Shown here: positions 62,694-64,000 of the stretch, in pieces
Layout: every line of letters starts with the position of its first letter
How positions within the stretch are numbered: position 1 is the first letter of the stretch
Origin: Bacillus alkalicellulosilyticus
GTDB taxonomy: Bacteria; Bacillota; Bacilli; Bacillales; Bacillaceae_F
DNA: 64,000 nucleotides
Direction of reading: 5' to 3'
Assembly (NCBI RefSeq): GCF_002019795.1
Contig: NZ_KV917381.1
Coordinates: 2,512,068 to 2,576,067 of the forward strand
Notes under the pieces: generated by a model
Database searches by the model: none
What the model was told of the DNA's origin: nothing
The model's input: the letters and a program-made list of their open reading frames with translations, nothing else
Made by a program: the position numbers and the translations under genes

Positions 62694-62742
62694 TGTTCTC
62701 TCAAAGCTTGTTGCTCTAGCTTTGGACCTATACGAAAACAGC
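62694..62742. repeat. Dispersed repeat, copy B
   Basis: TCTCAAAGCTTGTTGCTCTA followed by GCTTTGGACC. It matches copy A at 57912-57955 over most of its length. Confidence 0.5.
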
Positions 62743-62874
62743 CTTTTATAAAGATTTTTTTACATTAATAGATAGGAAAAATATTACTTTATGTCGAATG
62801 ACTATACTAACAAATAAGCGCTCAACTCTTTACAGGATAAAAAGTACGTAAAAACCGATAATGGGGGAAAAACT

Positions 62875-63246
62875 ATGAAAGTACCTAAAGTTTTATTAAC
62901 TGTGAGCGTAACAATTCTAGCCATTTTTACCGTCGTTGGATATATGTTTTTCGTTGAGGGGCATTATGTACCGGCAGATACACTTTTTGTTAACGAAGTA
63001 ACCGTTTCAGATGAAAACATCTTAATAGACGGAGCAACGATTAGCAGTGGAAATGGTTTTAGTAAGCATAGCTATTTTATTGAAGATGGAAATCTATACG
63101 TTAAGTTAAAATATAGCATCGTAAGTAGATTTAACCCTGGTGGTGATTTTAAAGTATTTATTTCTGAGTCGACCGAAGACATTGCTAAAATTTATATTCA
63201 AGGACTCGAAAAGGACGATAATGAATTGGTTTGGGAAAAGCAATAA
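62875..63246 (+). CDS. Hypothetical membrane-anchored protein
   Basis: The 123-residue protein has GGGGGAAAAACT ahead of the ATG. One N-terminal helix (VLLTVSVTILAIFTVVGYMFF) anchors a small beta-rich extracytoplasmic domain (KVPADTLFVNE-like, FSKHSYFIEDGNLYVKLKY). No family recognised. It is followed by a hairpin. Confidence 0.65.
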   Translation: MKVPKVLLTVSVTILAIFTVVGYMFFVEGHYVPADTLFVNEVTVSDENILIDGATISSGNGFSKHSYFIEDGNLYVKLKYSIVSRFNPGGDFKVFISESTEDIAKIYIQGLEKDDNELVWEKQ

Positions 63247-63256
63247 TTTAGACAAG

Positions 63257-63295
63257 CAACCATTCCTCAATAATCAATCAGTTGAGGAATGGTCT
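63257..63295. terminator. Convergent hairpin
   Basis: ACCATTCCTCAA and TTGAGGAATGGT form a perfect 12-bp stem between converging genes. Confidence 0.7.
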
Positions 63296-63311
63296 TACCT
63301 GCTTGAAAACT

Positions 63312-64000
63312 CTATCTCAAGCCTATCTTTTCTTTTATTTCTTGTAAAAATGGTTTGCTAATGGCTCTTGCCTTTTCTGCGCCTTCTTCTAGTATCGCTT
63401 CTATCTTTTTAGGCGAAGCCATAAGTTCTTTGTACGTTTCGTACGGTTCTTCTAAAAATCGATTCATCACAACATACAATTCATGTTTTGCCTCTCCCCA
63501 CGAGATTCCTCTTCCATATCGCTCTTGCATTTGTACAATTTCCGCTTCACTCGCAAACTCTTTGTAGAGCATAAACAAAATCGATGTTGTCGGGTCCTTC
63601 GGAGAATCTGGCGGCAAAGAATCTGTCTTTATTTTATTAATGCGTTTTTGTAATTCCTTTGGTTCACAAAATAAAGGAATCGTATTATCATAACTCTTAC
63701 TCATCTTTCTCCCATCTAATCCAGGTAAAACAGCGGTGTCTTCTTCAATTTTGGATTCGGGTAACACAAACGTGGGACCATAGATTTTGTTAAAGCTTTC
63801 GGCAATGTCCCTTGCTATTTCCACATGTTGCACTTGGTCTTTGCCAACTGGGACAATGTCTGCTTTAAACATCAGCATATCTGCTCCCATTAAAATCGGG
63901 TACGTGTATAGGCCAATATGAATGCCCTCATCTATTTTTCTACTGTTGCTATGATTTTCATCGACTAGGGCTTTATACGCATGAGCACGGTTCATAAGCC
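63312..64000 (-). CDS. trpS: Tryptophanyl-tRNA synthetase, C-terminal part (5' end outside window)
   Basis: About 229 residues are visible, open at the right edge. It carries the class I signature GRKMSKSYDNTI and the substrate loop HIGLYTYPILMGADMLMF, with VPVGKDQVQHVEIARDIA. The sequence around GLDGRKMSKSYDN is more like proteobacterial TrpRS than the B. subtilis enzyme, which has a different KMSKS context. It ligates Trp to its tRNA. It may be a second, divergent TrpRS. Confidence 0.9.
   Translation of the reverse strand, partial: LMNRAHAYKALVDENHSNSRKIDEGIHIGLYTYPILMGADMLMFKADIVPVGKDQVQHVEIARDIAESFNKIYGPTFVLPESKIEEDTAVLPGLDGRKMSKSYDNTIPLFCEPKELQKRINKIKTDSLPPDSPKDPTTSILFMLYKEFASEAEIVQMQERYGRGISWGEAKHELYVVMNRFLEEPYETYKELMASPKKIEAILEEGAEKARAISKPFLQEIKEKIGLR

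Noticed and set aside
1-64000. CRISPR arrays, tRNA/rRNA genes, prophage or transposase genes
   Set aside because: I found no spaced identical repeats with unique spacers, no cloverleaf-like or rRNA segments, and no transposase or phage structural motifs. The 52-bp repeats have no unique spacers.

Overview
The window is 64 kb of low-GC, chromosomal-looking DNA from a Gram-positive endospore former of the Bacillaceae. The evidence is strong AGGAGG-type ribosome sites, TTG/GTG starts, intrinsic terminators, LIPY-type intracellular subtilisin, SipS-like signal peptidase, a CcpA-type cre site and a Zur box of the Bacillus kind. A hemicellulose-degrading, possibly alkaliphilic or alkalitolerant member would fit (two GH43 enzymes, sugar-binding lipoproteins, NhaC-type antiporter), but the species cannot be fixed from the sequence alone. 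I see no rRNA, tRNA, CRISPR array, complete insertion sequence or prophage.

Layout. 1-7.3 kb: a carbohydrate locus with two extracellular solute-binding proteins, an AraC-type regulator carrying a degenerate receiver domain, and a secreted or anchored GH43-CBM6 enzyme. 7.4-12.8 kb: an accessory patch with a broken PLD/helicase gene, a MazG-like pyrophosphohydrolase, a HIT protein, a zinc-ribbon/PLD-like gene bracketed by REP-like palindromes, a histidine phosphatase, a NERD nuclease-like gene and a 52-bp tandem repeat array. 12.8-16 kb: XynB-type beta-xylosidase and a membrane-linked alpha/beta hydrolase.

16.2-26.6 kb is the most interesting part. Nine co-directional, almost gap-free genes encode an ATP-grasp ligase, a DUF4213/DUF364 protein, a methyltransferase, an MFS exporter, a complete nickel/opine-type ABC importer and an SbnA-like synthase. 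They lie behind a near-perfect Zur operator. I read this as a zinc-starvation-induced metallophore (zincophore) synthesis, export and re-import operon. It lacks the CntK/L/M enzymes of staphylopine-type systems.

27-33.4 kb: an amine oxidase, then a four-gene operon (SMC/ABC-like ATPase, WHH-type nuclease toxin, SMI1/KNR4 immunity protein, AlkD-like DNA repair protein), small proteins and a Nudix hydrolase. 33.5-45.5 kb: NhaC antiporter, several tiny ORFs (one like a type I toxin), intracellular subtilisin, GNATs, a lipoprotein esterase, a GGDEF cyclase, an SLC13/RCK_C transporter, a frameshifted lipoprotein and a histidine phosphatase. 45.5-47.5 kb: an azoreductase/FAD oxidoreductase/MarR group sharing palindromic operators. 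47.6-64 kb: ordinary housekeeping and stress genes (GNATs, aldo/keto reductase, phosphotransferase, YdcF, AraC, SRPBCC, GyrI-like, toprim, SEC-C, signal peptidase I, a two-component system, DedA) and the 3' part of a tryptophanyl-tRNA synthetase running off the end.
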